Shown here in pieces: positions 1 to 8,920 of a stretch of 64,000 bases of DNA; position 1 is the first letter of the stretch; each line of letters starts with the position of its first letter. The position numbers and the translations under genes were made by a program. The stretch covers positions 1 through 64,000 of the forward strand of contig NZ_JACHEM010000016.1 of assembly GCF_014207445.1 (NCBI RefSeq), written 5' to 3'. The DNA comes from Streptomyces candidus (GTDB taxonomy: Bacteria > Actinomycetota > Actinomycetes > Streptomycetales > Streptomycetaceae). Below the pieces are notes generated by a model. The model did no database searches. It saw only the letters and a list, made by a program, of their open reading frames with translations, and was not told the DNA's origin.

Positions 1-654
1 CCCGTTCCCGCGCTGCGGCGGATCCGCGAGGGGGTGCGGCACGTCGCTGGTGAGGCGTCGCTGAGGGCCGTCGCGCTGGCGACGGCGCTGTTCCAGTTCT
101 CCTTCGCTGCGCTGATGACCGTCTACCTGGTCTTCCTGCCGCGCGAACTCGGACTTTCCGGGGCGGCCGTGGGTCTGGTGCTCGGGGCGCTGGGGCCGGG
201 CGCGGTGGTGGGATCACTGCTGGCCGCACGGTTGCCGGAACGGTACGGCTACGGCCGCGTCCTGGTGGGCGCGGCGGTACTGGGCGACGGAATGATGCTG
301 TGCGTGCCCGCCCTGCACGGGAGCGGCGCCGGCACCGTCCTCGCGCTGGCGGGGCTCAACTTCCTGTTCGGCGCGCTCGGCCAAGTGGTGAACGTCGCCA
401 TGATGTCCGTACGGCAGGCGTTGACGCCCGTACGGTTGCAGGGCCGGGTCGTGGCGACGGTCAACTTCGTCGGGATGGGCCTGACTCCGCTCGGTTCGCT
501 GCTCGGCGGGTGGCTGGCCGGGCAGTGGGGGCTGCGGACCAGCCTGCTGGTGACGGCCGCGTCCCTGGCCCTTTCCCCGCTGTTCATGGCGCTGTCCCCG
601 CTGGCCCGCCTGGGACGCGAACTCCCTTCTCTCTCTGACGGATGGGAAGCCTGA
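1..654 (+). CDS. MFS exporter, C-terminal part (5' end outside window)
   Basis: The reading frame is open from the first base, so the gene begins upstream of the window; a GTG at 34 is internal. About 217 residues are visible, with roughly six hydrophobic membrane segments, which matches the C-terminal half of a 12-helix major facilitator. The RQALTPVRLQGRV stretch followed by PLGSLLGGWLAG resembles the linker and late helices of the EntS-like/MFS_3 exporter group, so the role is probably drug or siderophore export. The substrate cannot be inferred. Confidence 0.85.
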   Translation, partial: PVPALRRIREGVRHVAGEASLRAVALATALFQFSFAALMTVYLVFLPRELGLSGAAVGLVLGALGPGAVVGSLLAARLPERYGYGRVLVGAAVLGDGMMLCVPALHGSGAGTVLALAGLNFLFGALGQVVNVAMMSVRQALTPVRLQGRVVATVNFVGMGLTPLGSLLGGWLAGQWGLRTSLLVTAASLALSPLFMALSPLARLGRELPSLSDGWEA

Positions 655-934
655 CTTTCTCCGTGGCGACGGATCGGGACGAGGAGGGCGGTGCAGCCGT
701 GGGCGGGAAGGGCGGCACGACCGCGTCGGGGCCGAAGCGGGCGCGGGCGCGCTCGGCGGCTTCGACGGTGCGGGCCCGGTCGTCGGCGCGAAGGAGAGCC
801 CGTACGACTCCGCGCACACGGTTCCCCCAGGACAGCCCTCCCGTGTCGAGAGCCCGGTCCGGGTAGTAGTCGGACCTGACCAGCGCGCGCAGGAACACGC
901 GCTCCTCCACCTGCTGGTTCACGATCGTCGGCAC
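584..934 (-). CDS. possible small hypothetical protein
   Basis: A GTG start at 934 follows a purine-rich stretch, and the 116-codon frame keeps a strong G/C bias at third positions, as real genes here do. No family was recognised; the product is charged and Arg/Ala-rich with a proline-rich middle. The last 71 bases overlap the MFS gene end-to-end on the opposite strand. It could be a true small gene or a gene remnant in the strip between the MFS and phosphotransferase genes. Apart from this candidate I see nothing in 655-1101. Confidence 0.3.
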   Translation of the reverse strand: MPTIVNQQVEERVFLRALVRSDYYPDRALDTGGLSWGNRVRGVVRALLRADDRARTVEAAERARARFGPDAVVPPFPPTAAPPSSSRSVATEKVRLPIRQREKGVRVPGGPAGTAP

Positions 935-1101
935 AAGGTCCCCGCACTCCTCGTTCTCACTGCGGCCACTCGAAGGACCCGATGCACTGATCGTGCACCA
1001 TGGGTCTGACAATTCCCGGCCCGAGCGCCCGTCTGCACGCCAGGCATGATCGAATACCGGCAGCACACGGGGCCGTCGCGAGGCACGACGCGGAGGAAGA
1101 C

Positions 1102-1726
1102 ATGTCGAGGGCTTCGGTCCACCACCCGGTCACGCCCGATCCCGACCCGCGCGACACGGCGCGGACGACCGGCGGTTTGATCATTTTCCTGAACGGCACA
1201 TCGAGTTCCGGGAAGTCGAGCATCGCCAGGGAACTCCTCCCCATCCTGGGCGAGACCTACTTCTCCATGCCGGTGGACGCCTTCCCCGGACCTCGCCCCC
1301 GACCAGCTCCGGCATGTGCTCCTACGCACCTGGAAGGGCTTCCATCGGGCTGTCGCGGGGATGGCCGCAGGCGGCAACAACGTCGTCGTGGACCACATCC
1401 TGAGCGAACAGTGGCGCTTGCCCGACTGTGTCGACCTGTTCGTCCCGCAGGACGTCGTACTGGTCGGCGTGCACTGCCCCTTGCCCGAACTGGAACGGCG
1501 CGAGCAGCAGCGCGGTGACCGCCCACCCGGTCTGGCCGCTCGACAGATCACCCGGGTCCATGCCCACGGCCTCTACGACATCGAGGTCGACACCGGCACC
1601 CACGGCCCGCTCGACTGTGCACGGCAGATCAGGGATTTCCTGCCGCACCGCCCGCGGCCCACCGCCTTCGAGCAGTTGCGGAGGGCTGCCACAGGCGGTC
1701 GCGCCGCGCCGAAGAGGGTGCGGTAG
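1102..1726 (+). pseudogene. chloramphenicol phosphotransferase-like P-loop protein, frameshifted
   Basis: The ATG at 1102 follows GGAGGAAG. The first part encodes a Walker A P-loop (FLNGTSSSGKSS) and a strand ending VDAF. Near 1284-1290 the frame must shift to continue as PDLAPDQLRHVLLRTWKGFH, then VVVDHILSEQWRL and VHCPLPELERRE, which are features of the CPT family of small-molecule kinases. The two halves lie in frames 1 and 2 and join in a family-consistent order, with a few residues apparently missing at the joint. Either the gene is broken by a small deletion or the assembly has an error. The product would otherwise be about 210 residues. Confidence 0.75.
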
Positions 1727-1890
1727 GAGACCCCGGGTGCGGGCGAGCAGCACCATTGGGGATCCCAGTCCCTCTCAGTCCCTCCACGCCACTCGGACCC
1801 GCTGTGACCTGCGTCGTTGCGGAAGGACCGAAACAGGGACGCAAGGGACGGACTCCTGGCACGGACCTCCCGGGCTGGCAACTCAGGGAC

Positions 1891-2796
1891 TCATGCCCCC
1901 AGTTGATCGCCCCGGTTTGCCGGGTTCGCCCCATCCGGCTGGTCCGCCGACGCCGCCTTCTCCCATACCGACACGTGCCGGCCGCTCTCGTTGGTGAACG
2001 GCTCGCGCCCCCAGCCCTCCCAGCGGTCGCGCAGCCGCATTCCGGCGAGCTGCGCCATCAGGTCGAGTTCGGCGGGCCAGACGTACCGGAAGGGGATCGA
2101 GCGGTACGAGCCACGACCGTCGACGACCTCGACGTAGTTCGAACTCATCGCCTGGGTGGCGACGTCGTAGTGGTCGAACGCCCAGCGGTTGGCGGTGATC
2201 TGGAAGGGCACGGCGTTCTGCCCCGGTGGGAGCAGGCGCAGCTCCGGCACCCCGACCTCGATGACGAACGTGCCGCCGGGAGCGAGATGGGCGGCGGCGT
2301 TGCGGAAGCAGGCGACCTGTTCGGCCTGGGTCGTGAGGTTCATGATCGTATTGAAGACGAGGTACGCGACGGCGAACCCTCCCCGCCCCGGCACCACGGT
2401 GCTCGCGAAGTCGCCGATCGTCACGCCGATCGCGTCGCCGCCCGGCTTGGCCCGCAGCTTCTCCACCATGGCGCGGGACAGGTCGATGCCGTGGACGGGA
2501 ACGCCGCGCCGGGCGAGCGGGAGGGCGATGCGCCCGGTGCCGATGCCGAATTCGAGGGCCGGGCCGCCGACGGCGAGGGCGGCGAGCAGGTCGGCGGCGG
2601 GCTCGACCGCCGCCGGGGCGAACATGTCGGACGAGGGGTCGTCATAGTTCTCCGCGACCGATGCGCCGAAATATCCGTCCTCCGGCGCGTCCGTATCGTC
2701 GCCCTGCCGCTGCTCTGCGCCCCACTCGGCGGTCGGGAGTCCTGATTCCGGCGGTCCTGTGTCCGGTCCCGCGTGCGGTTCCTGTGAGGAGTTCAT
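1891..2796 (-). CDS. class I SAM-dependent methyltransferase
   Basis: This is a 301-residue Rossmann-fold methyltransferase. Motif I is visible as EFGIGTGRIALPLARRG followed by the acidic strand end HGIDLS; a later HLAPGGTFVIEV segment is the usual beta-5 region. The first 35-40 residues are acidic and look disordered. The ATG at 2796 was chosen because the upstream extension is Arg-rich and lacks conservation hallmarks, although no strong ribosome site is seen. It sits 90 bases downstream of the HAD gene on the same strand. Substrate unknown. Confidence 0.8.
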   Translation of the reverse strand: MNSSQEPHAGPDTGPPESGLPTAEWGAEQRQGDDTDAPEDGYFGASVAENYDDPSSDMFAPAAVEPAADLLAALAVGGPALEFGIGTGRIALPLARRGVPVHGIDLSRAMVEKLRAKPGGDAIGVTIGDFASTVVPGRGGFAVAYLVFNTIMNLTTQAEQVACFRNAAAHLAPGGTFVIEVGVPELRLLPPGQNAVPFQITANRWAFDHYDVATQAMSSNYVEVVDGRGSYRSIPFRYVWPAELDLMAQLAGMRLRDRWEGWGREPFTNESGRHVSVWEKAASADQPDGANPANRGDQLGA

Positions 2797-2885
2797 TCGC
2801 GGGACCGTACTGCGCCCGGGGGGCGGCACGCATCCGTTTTTCGCCGCGTCCCCGCCTCGCCGCATCCGTACTTCGCTGCGTCCTC

Positions 2886-3578
2886 TCACTGCGAAGGACG
2901 TCGTCGCCGCTCACCGCCCAGATGCCGTGAGAGAAGGTCCGGGAGGGCGCGCATGTCGTCGAACACCACGGTGCCGGGTCCGGCGAGACGGGACGCCGGG
3001 GTGAGGCCGCCGCAGTAGCCGAAGGCCCGCATACCGGCGGCACGCGCGGCCCGGACCCCGTACGCACTGTCCTCGATCACCGCACAGCGCTCGGGCGGTA
3101 CGCCCATCGAACGAGCGGCGTGCAGGAAGAGGTCGGGAGCCGGTTTCCCACGAGGGACGTCGGCGGCGCTGAAAATCGCCTGCGGCTCGAAGTAACGCGT
3201 CAGGGAAGCGAGTTCAAGGTTCTTCCGGATCCCGTCACGCGGTCCGTTCGACGCTACGCAGACCGGTACCGCGGAGCCGGCGCGGTGGGTGAGACGGGTG
3301 AGGACCTCCTCGACGCCGTCGACGGCAGTCAGTTGCGCCACGAAGGCAGCCTCGTAGAGGTGCTCGTACGCCTGCAGCCAGTCCTTCGGCAGGGGACGCC
3401 CCAGGCGCTCCTCGATCGCTGCGGTGTAGACCTCGGCCGACGACCCGACGAACTTCTCGATGATCTCGGCCTCACTGAACACGCAGCCCAGGTCGGCAAC
3501 GATCAGCGCGTCCACCTTGACGCAGAGGCGCTCGCTGTCGACCAGGACACCGTCACAGTCGAAGATCACGAGATCCAC
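2886..3578 (-). CDS. HAD-superfamily phosphatase (beta-phosphoglucomutase-like)
   Basis: The 230-residue protein starts with the nucleophile motif FDCDGVLVDSE (DxD). It continues with a helical cap domain, the VASNGPRDG motif II region, a lysine in RGKPAPDLF (motif III) and VIEDSAYGVRAA (motif IV). This order and the cap type fit subfamily I phosphatases such as phosphoglycolate phosphatase or beta-phosphoglucomutase relatives. It acts in the cytoplasm on an unknown small phosphate ester. The C-terminus is Arg-rich. Confidence 0.88.
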   Translation of the reverse strand: MDLVIFDCDGVLVDSERLCVKVDALIVADLGCVFSEAEIIEKFVGSSAEVYTAAIEERLGRPLPKDWLQAYEHLYEAAFVAQLTAVDGVEEVLTRLTHRAGSAVPVCVASNGPRDGIRKNLELASLTRYFEPQAIFSAADVPRGKPAPDLFLHAARSMGVPPERCAVIEDSAYGVRAARAAGMRAFGYCGGLTPASRLAGPGTVVFDDMRALPDLLSRHLGGERRRRPSQ

Positions 3579-3878
3579 TGGTTCGGCAATCCCGGCGGAC
3601 TCAGCAAGCTCGTCCGACTCAGCCGGCGCGATCGGGGCGGCTGCGGCTGGGGCTGGGGCTGGGGGGAAGGACTCGGCTGACGAGGTGGGCGCAGCAAAGT
3701 GGGTGGGGTCGGCGAGCTTGTCGGGGCAGTTGTCTGCCGTTCAAGTGGCCACGCCCGGAAGCGTATCCACGCGGACTCGGGACCGTTCCGGTCGGACCGG
3801 CTTGCAGGTAGGTACGGGCTTCCGCCGGGAGCCGCCCGCCCCCTCACCCACTCATCCGTTCGCCCACCCGAGGTACGC
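3579..3878. other. intergenic, no gene supported
   Basis: This 300-base gap lies between two minus-strand genes. It contains a simple run of GGCTGGGGCTGGGGCTG type around 3640-3665. Open frames across it give Pro/Gln-rich or Ser-rich products with no recognisable family. No hairpin terminator was identified. Confidence 0.6.
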
Positions 3879-4865
3879 CTACGTGTTCGTCCCCGACTGG
3901 TTGAGGTAGCCGAGCGGTTTCACGCGGCCGGCGGACTTGAAGCCCCAGTCGAGAAGGGCCCGAGCCTCGCGGTAGACGGTGAGTCCGTTGCCGCGCTGCG
4001 GGTTCAGGACGGTGACGATCAACGTGCGGTCGCCCCGGCGGGCCGCCGCGAGGAGGGTGTTGCCGGCCTTGCTGGTGTAGCCGTTCTTGACACCGATGGT
4101 GCCGGGGTATCGACCGATCCCGTTGGCGCCGGTGAGCAGCCGGTTGGTGTTCTGGATGGGATACGAGGCGGTGGGTGTTCCGTCGGCGCGGGTGGCACTG
4201 GGGAAGCGGGCGTGCGCGGTCGCCGCGTACTTGGCGAACTGGCCGTTCTCCAGCCCGGCCCGGACGATGAGCGTCAGATCGTACGCCGAGGAGTACTGGC
4301 CCTTGGCGTCGTAACCGTCGGCGGTGACCACACGGGTGTTGCGGGCGCCCAGTGCGCGGGCCTTGGCCTGCATCTGGTCGACGGTCGACTTCCAGCCACC
4401 GTTCATGGCCGCCAGCACGTGCACGGCGTCGTTGCCAGAGCGCAGGAAGGTGCCCCGCCACAGATCGGCCGCCCGGTACGTCCGCCCGGCCTTCACCCCC
4501 ACCACGCTGCTGCCCTTCCCCACTCCCGCCAGGTCCTTCTTGCTGACCTTGCGCGGACTGTCGCCGGGAACACGGGGCAGGGCGGTGACGGCGAACAGCG
4601 CCTTGAGCGTACTGGCGGGAGGCAGCCTGCGGTGCGGGTTGTGCGCGGCGAGTACCTCCCCGCTACCGGCATCCGCGACGATCCAGGCCAGGGCGGAAAC
4701 GGTGCGGTTCGCCGGGGCCTCGCCGACACGGGTGGAATCCCCTACGGACTCCGCTGCCGCGGGGGACGTAAGCAGCCCGGGGGACGCGGGCAGCGTGATG
4801 AGCAAGGCGGACGCGGTGATGACGACCCGACAGGTTACGCTGCGTGACACTGAGGTGACGACCAT
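3879..4865 (-). CDS. D-alanyl-D-alanine carboxypeptidase (peptidase S11)
   Basis: The 328-residue precursor has an N-terminal hydrophobic segment ending near LTSPAAAES, so it is exported. The penicillin-binding motifs are in order: SxxK as ASTLK, SxN as SGN in LRSGNDAVH, and KTG-like KNG in GVKNGYTSKAGNT. These define S11 DD-carboxypeptidases, which trim pentapeptide stems of peptidoglycan outside the membrane. Length is close to that of other short Streptomyces family members that lack the C-terminal membrane anchor domain. The catalytic KNG in place of KTG is seen in part of the family. Confidence 0.9.
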   Translation of the reverse strand: MVVTSVSRSVTCRVVITASALLITLPASPGLLTSPAAAESVGDSTRVGEAPANRTVSALAWIVADAGSGEVLAAHNPHRRLPPASTLKALFAVTALPRVPGDSPRKVSKKDLAGVGKGSSVVGVKAGRTYRAADLWRGTFLRSGNDAVHVLAAMNGGWKSTVDQMQAKARALGARNTRVVTADGYDAKGQYSSAYDLTLIVRAGLENGQFAKYAATAHARFPSATRADGTPTASYPIQNTNRLLTGANGIGRYPGTIGVKNGYTSKAGNTLLAAARRGDRTLIVTVLNPQRGNGLTVYREARALLDWGFKSAGRVKPLGYLNQSGTNT

Positions 4866-5086
4866 TCAGCTACGGTAGGGACGATCCGGACGTTCGGCCG
4901 ACCGGTGATGCGCCACCCGAGTCACCTGGCCCGCAAGCAGGTCCGAAAGAGGGCCGAACGCGCAGCCCCGCCGGACCGATCCCCGTCAGCCGCTCCCCGC
5001 CTACGGGCGCGAGCGGCTCGCCACCCGGGATGTACGAGGTCTGCTGCACCGGATCCGATACATCAGATCGGACACGCCGGAACCGG

Positions 5087-5170
5087 CAGGCACCTCGGCG
5101 TCACCAGGCACGCCGGACCCGTCAGGCACGCCGGACCCGTCAGGCACGCCGGACCCGTCAGGCACCTCGG
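5087..5170. repeat. 18-bp tandem repeat array
   Basis: Units of 18 bp beginning CAGGCAC occur at 5087, 5105, 5123, 5141 and 5159. The copies at 5105, 5123 and 5141 are identical (CAGGCACGCCGGACCCGT). Looser copies of CAGGCAC continue to about 5215. The array lies in the 500-base gap between the carboxypeptidase and DUF427 genes. An antisense frame would read it as repeated VPDGSG, but no family or convincing start supports a gene. A GATCCGATACATCAGATCGG stretch just upstream (about 5051-5070) resembles the degenerate repeats found later in the window. Confidence 0.8.
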
Positions 5171-5365
5171 ACAACATGCCCCCGGAAAGCAGCAGGCACC
5201 TCGACCACGTCAGGCACTGCTTCCGCATACGACACCGACAGCCACGTCCGACACCGGCTGCCACCTCCGGCACCGGCTGCCGCTACCGACGCGGGGGGCC
5301 TCCCAAAGTGCACCGGAAGGCCCCCCGCCACACATGCCCGCACGCGGTTCCTGCGGACACCGCAG

Positions 5366-5710
5366 TCACTCCGAACCGACGACGACCTCGGTCTCGTAGA
5401 AGCAGAAGTGCCCCTTGATCGCCGCGACTTGAGGAAGCGGTTCCGAGTACGACCACACCAGATCGGCCCTGCCTGGCACCGACCAGTACGACGCGTCGCC
5501 CTTGAAGGGGCAGTGAGTGGTGGTGTCGGACGGTGTCAGCAGCTCGGTGCGTACGTCGTCGGGCGGCAGGTAGTAGCGGACAGGGAGCCCGGTCTCACGC
5601 AGCAGCAGCGGGCGACGGCTCTCCGCGAGGAGTCGGCCTTCCCGTACGACCCGTACGTGCGTCGTGCCCTGCTCGACGGTGATCCGGTGACCTACTGGAG
5701 GAGGAGTCAT
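5366..5710 (-). CDS. DUF427 domain protein
   Basis: The 114-residue protein shows the family's ordered features: HRITVEQGTTHVRVVREGRLLAES near the start, YYLPPDDVRTELL in the middle and HCPFKGDASYWSV toward the end. DUF427 is a small beta-rich cytoplasmic domain with no established function. The ATG at 5710 was preferred over the longer frame from 5749 because the domain starts almost at once. Confidence 0.85.
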   Translation of the reverse strand: MTPPPVGHRITVEQGTTHVRVVREGRLLAESRRPLLLRETGLPVRYYLPPDDVRTELLTPSDTTTHCPFKGDASYWSVPGRADLVWSYSEPLPQVAAIKGHFCFYETEVVVGSE

Positions 5711-5768
5711 ATCTCGTACAGCACACCTGACGTAGGGATTCTTCCCCATCGACGGTTATACGTCGGGG

Positions 5769-6032
5769 TCACTCGTCCGCAGGCATCCGCATCCGTTCCT
5801 CCTGACGGGCCGCGCGGCGGTGGTGGACGCCCGGGGTGTATCCGTACGCGCGCCGGAACACGTCGATGAACGCGCTCGCGGAGGCCCATCCGCAGCGATG
5901 TGCGACCGCGGTGACCGGGACGCCCTCGGCCGGCATCCGCAAGGCGTGGAAGAGGCGGAGGTCCGTCGTCTTCGTCGGGCTGAGCTGACCGCGCTCCCGG
6001 CGGTGGGGTGGCTGCTGGTACGGGGACTGCAC
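5769..6032 (-). pseudogene. AraC-family regulator, C-terminal remnant
   Basis: Only the second helix-turn-helix of an AraC-type DNA-binding domain can be read: LRMPAEGVPVTAVAHRCGWASASAFIDVFRRAYGYTP in overlapping pieces ends the domain in the normal way. The first helix-turn-helix and any effector domain are missing upstream, where the frame turns into Pro/Arg-rich sequence and then meets the divergent gene at 6147. A truncated relic is the simplest reading. Confidence 0.7.
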
Positions 6033-6146
6033 GAACCGGAAAGCGGGCCCGCGGCGGGGGCGGGCGCGGTCCCAGCCGACAGGAACCCTGCAGAATCCTC
6101 ACTGTGAGTGATGACTTCTGCACCCTCCGTCTGTTTCTCTTGACGC

Positions 6147-6626
6147 ATGACCACTCTCCGCACACGTAGCCGGATCGTCTCGTACGCAGCCATCGCCGCC
6201 GTCCTGGCCACGGCTGCCCCACTCACCGCCGCACCCGCACTCGCCACCTCTGCCCCCTCCGCGCCCGGCGCACAGGGGACGGCGGCCACGCCTGCAACCG
6301 AGGTCAACCGCTTCCTCACGGCCTACCGGCACGCCGTGCTCGGAGTCGGCACCCGCACCCCCGGGGCGATCCGCAAGGCGTACCTGACCAAGGAGCTGGA
6401 CGCCCGCCTCAGCGAGTGGGCCGTCCGGAACCACGCCGATCCCGTCCTGCGCGCCCAGAACGTCCCCAAGGACTGGAAGGTGCGCAACCACTCCACGACG
6501 GCCGGCACGTCGAAGGTCGTCGTCACGCAGATCTGGGGTGGCGCACCGGACACACGGGTCTGGTACACGGTCCGTCGCTCCGACCTGAAAATCGTCAACC
6601 TGACGGACCCGCCGAGGAAGCGCTGA
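6147..6626 (+). CDS. secreted hypothetical protein
   Basis: The 159-residue precursor has an N-terminal Arg-rich stretch, a hydrophobic core (IAAVLATAAPLTAAPALA) and a plausible signal-peptidase site near ATSA. The mature part (about 115 residues) is a mixed alpha/beta domain with VTQIWGGAPDTRVWYTVRRSD near the end, resembling small NTF2-like or lipoprotein-type domains, but I do not assign a family. Conserved secreted proteins of this size are common in Streptomyces. Confidence 0.7.
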   Translation: MTTLRTRSRIVSYAAIAAVLATAAPLTAAPALATSAPSAPGAQGTAATPATEVNRFLTAYRHAVLGVGTRTPGAIRKAYLTKELDARLSEWAVRNHADPVLRAQNVPKDWKVRNHSTTAGTSKVVVTQIWGGAPDTRVWYTVRRSDLKIVNLTDPPRKR

Positions 6627-6759
6627 CGCTCCTGCCGACGACGGATCCTCACAGGGTCTTGCCCTCGCACTCCCGGGTACCGTCACGGGGGGCACCGGCC
6701 CCGAGGACGTACACCTCCGCGACATGCGCGAAGCTACCGGAGTCCCCCGGGACGGGAGC

Positions 6760-7090
6760 TGCGCTTCGGCGCCGCGGACGGAACTGGGCGAGGACGACCG
6801 CGACCGGGGCGAGCAGCGCGCCCAGCAGTTGCAGGGCGGTCAGCTACTGGCCGAGGACGCTCCATCCGGGCAGGGTGGCGATGAGCGGGCTCAGCAGACC
6901 GAGGAAGGTGACCTCGGTCGGGGTGAGAGCCTTGATGCCGCGGAACCACAGGGCATAGGCGAGTGCGGCACCGATCAGACCCGGGTTGCCGTACCCGATC
7001 AGGTTCTCCCCGGTGTACGAGGACGGCGGTGGGCCCTCGACGAGCAACGCCACGGGCGTCAGCACCAGGCCACCCGCTACGAGTTGCCGG
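6760..7090 (-). pseudogene. EamA/DMT-family transporter remnant with nonsense codon
   Basis: From about 7086 the minus strand encodes the last membrane helices of an EamA permease: LVAGGLVLTPVALLVEG, then LIGAALAYALWFRGIKAL and TFLGLLSPLIATLPGWSVLGQ. A TAG at 6844-6846 replaces the expected glutamate codon, and the frame then continues in family-typical fashion as LTALQLLGALL. The N-terminal half is absent; the sequence upstream is GC-rich noise up to the VOC gene. The gene is thus truncated and also stopped early. Confidence 0.75.
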
Positions 7091-7345
7091 CCGGTGGTCG
7101 CCGCCCGCCGAACTGGAGCGGCTGGCCAGACATCCTGCGGACGCTGCTGGTGGGGCTGGGGGACACCGACAGAGGCGGAGCCGCCGCTCCGGGCCGCGAG
7201 CAGGGTACGACAGCCTTCGCCCGCGGGGCCGGCCCGACGCCCCCGCCCGCGGCCGGCGAGCGCAGCGGGGCGAAAGTCGCCCCGCCGCGGGCTTTCACCT
7301 CTTCGCAGGGGGGTGAGCCGACCGCGGGTGGGGCATTCATCCCTC

Positions 7346-7738
7346 ATGAAAATCCATCTGACCAGCGTCTTCGTCGACGACCAGGCCAAGGCCGAGCACT
7401 TCTACACCGAGATCCTCGGCTTCGTGAAGAAGCGCGACGTCCGGGTGGGCGGCGAGGACCGGTGGCTGACCGTCGTCTCGCCCGACGAGCCGGACGGCAC
7501 GGAACTCCTCCTGGAGCCCGCCGGGCACCCGGCCGTCCGGCCCTACCGCGACGCACTCGTTCGCGACGGCATCCCGCTCGCCCAGTTCGCCGTCGACGAC
7601 GTCCGGGCCGAGTTCCACCGCCTGCAGGAACTCGGCGTCCGCTTCACCCAGGAACCCGTGGACATGGGGCCCGTCACCACCGCCGTCCTCGACGACACCT
7701 GCGGCAACCTGATCCAGATCGCCACCATGCCCCAATAG
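7346..7738 (+). CDS. VOC (glyoxalase/bleomycin resistance-like) protein
   Basis: The 130-residue protein starts MKIHLTSVFVDD, with one babab repeat to about residue 60 and a second from about AQFAVDDVRAEF to the C-terminus. FYTEILGF and a late D-x-x-GNLIQI segment are family hallmarks. VOC proteins bind a metal and act as dioxygenases, isomerases or drug-binding proteins; the reaction here is unknown. Confidence 0.88.
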   Translation: MKIHLTSVFVDDQAKAEHFYTEILGFVKKRDVRVGGEDRWLTVVSPDEPDGTELLLEPAGHPAVRPYRDALVRDGIPLAQFAVDDVRAEFHRLQELGVRFTQEPVDMGPVTTAVLDDTCGNLIQIATMPQ

Positions 7739-7870
7739 GCCGCACCCCGGTGCGCCGGGGCCTCCTAGGGTGCCGCCGCGGCCGACCGTACCGGGCGGTG
7801 GCGGGGCAGGTTCCGCGCGACCGCGGAGCACGACTGGAATTCGTAAATCGAACAGACGTACGCTTCCTTT

Positions 7871-8137
7871 ATGTCTTCCTACGCCTCCCCCTTCCCTGAC
7901 GACCTCCTCGCTCTCCAGCAGCAGCTCCACGAGGCACAGGCCGACTTCCACACCCTCGCCACCGCACCCCCCTGGGGCACCGGGGCCGCCGCCGCTTTCA
8001 CCGAGGAGCAGGTGGACCAGGTCGAGGAGCTGTGGGAGCGGATACGGGAGCTGACCATGGCGGTCAACGAGCACCCCTACTGGACGTCGGAGCGAGGGCT
8101 CCGTGTCGTACGCGGGAGGGACGCGGGGGCCGCGTGA
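7871..8137 (+). CDS. small conserved-type hypothetical protein
   Basis: An 88-codon frame with normal third-position bias encodes a mostly helical, acidic protein: LLALQQQLHEAQADFHTL, then EEQVDQVEELWERIRELTMAVNEHPYW. The heptad-like spacing suggests a short coiled coil. No function is known to me. It precedes the HATPase gene by about 120 bases on the same strand. Confidence 0.6.
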   Translation: MSSYASPFPDDLLALQQQLHEAQADFHTLATAPPWGTGAAAAFTEEQVDQVEELWERIRELTMAVNEHPYWTSERGLRVVRGRDAGAA

Positions 8138-8259
8138 CCCTCCCGCACGCCCCCGCGTCCCTCGCGCACACTCCGTTGTCCGGATCCCCCCGTTCCCGGC
8201 GGCATTCCCGGGTACCCGTACCGCGGTAGAGCGTGAGCGACGGGAAAGGAGCAGGGCAC

Positions 8260-8697
8260 ATGTCGATGCGGGCCGTGGGATGGGCGAAGACGTTTCCGAT
8301 GTCCGGAGGGGTACGGGAGGGCCGAAAGTGGACGCGCGAGCACCTGGCGCAGCTGCCCTGGTACGAGACCAGCCCGGACACCGCGGACGCCGTCGTCCTC
8401 ACCGTGTCGGAACTGATCACCAACGCCCATCTGCACGCGCACAGTGACGCCCAGCTGGTGCTGACCTGGGACAGCCGCTGCGTGCACGTCACCGTGCACG
8501 ACGATGTCGGCGGCGTGCCCCAACCCGTCCGACGGGCCCCCTCCCTCGCGGCCACCTCGGGCCGGGGCATCTCCATCGTGGACGCACTCGCCGACAGCTG
8601 GGAGACGCACGAACAGCAGCACGGGAAGGCGGTCACGGCCTGTTTCGTACCTCCGTCGCCCGACGGCGAGAAGCACGCGGGGCACTCGCTGAAGTAG
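8260..8697 (+). CDS. ATP-binding protein, RsbW-like anti-sigma/HATPase_c
   Basis: The 145-residue protein is a stand-alone GHKL ATPase. The N box appears as VLTVSELITNAHLHA, the G1 box as DDVGG with following proline-rich lid, and the G2 region as SGRGISIVDALADSW. Streptomyces encodes dozens of such RsbW/SpoIIAB-like proteins that bind or phosphorylate anti-anti-sigma factors. The ATG at 8260 follows AAAGGAG at good spacing; a GTG at 8233 is less likely. The partner is not encoded next to it. Confidence 0.85.
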   Translation: MSMRAVGWAKTFPMSGGVREGRKWTREHLAQLPWYETSPDTADAVVLTVSELITNAHLHAHSDAQLVLTWDSRCVHVTVHDDVGGVPQPVRRAPSLAATSGRGISIVDALADSWETHEQQHGKAVTACFVPPSPDGEKHAGHSLK

Positions 8698-8920
8698 GGG
8701 CGGCCACTCGCCGGGGCGGGAACGGCAGTCGCCGGGGACCGAGTCCAGAAGGCACGGCAGGGAGCGACCCGCGGGCCGGTACGGCCATTGCGGCAGGGTG
8801 ACGTGCACCTCGGGTGATTCCGCACATAAACGCAGGTCGGTCGGGTACCGCACATTGCGGGCACCGGGCGTCGGCAAGTACCGGGAGAAGGCCCCCAGCA
8901 CCGTACCCGAGGGGGCACAT

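Noticed and set aside
1270..1320. Programmed frameshifting in the kinase-like gene
   Set aside because: No slippery heptamer with a downstream structure was evident, and family members are not known to need it; a mutation is simpler.
3699..4847. A 382-codon plus-strand frame over the carboxypeptidase
   Set aside because: The minus strand carries S11 catalytic motifs in order; the plus product is low complexity.
5087..5170. CRISPR array
   Set aside because: Units are 18 bp with no spacers, and no cas genes are present.
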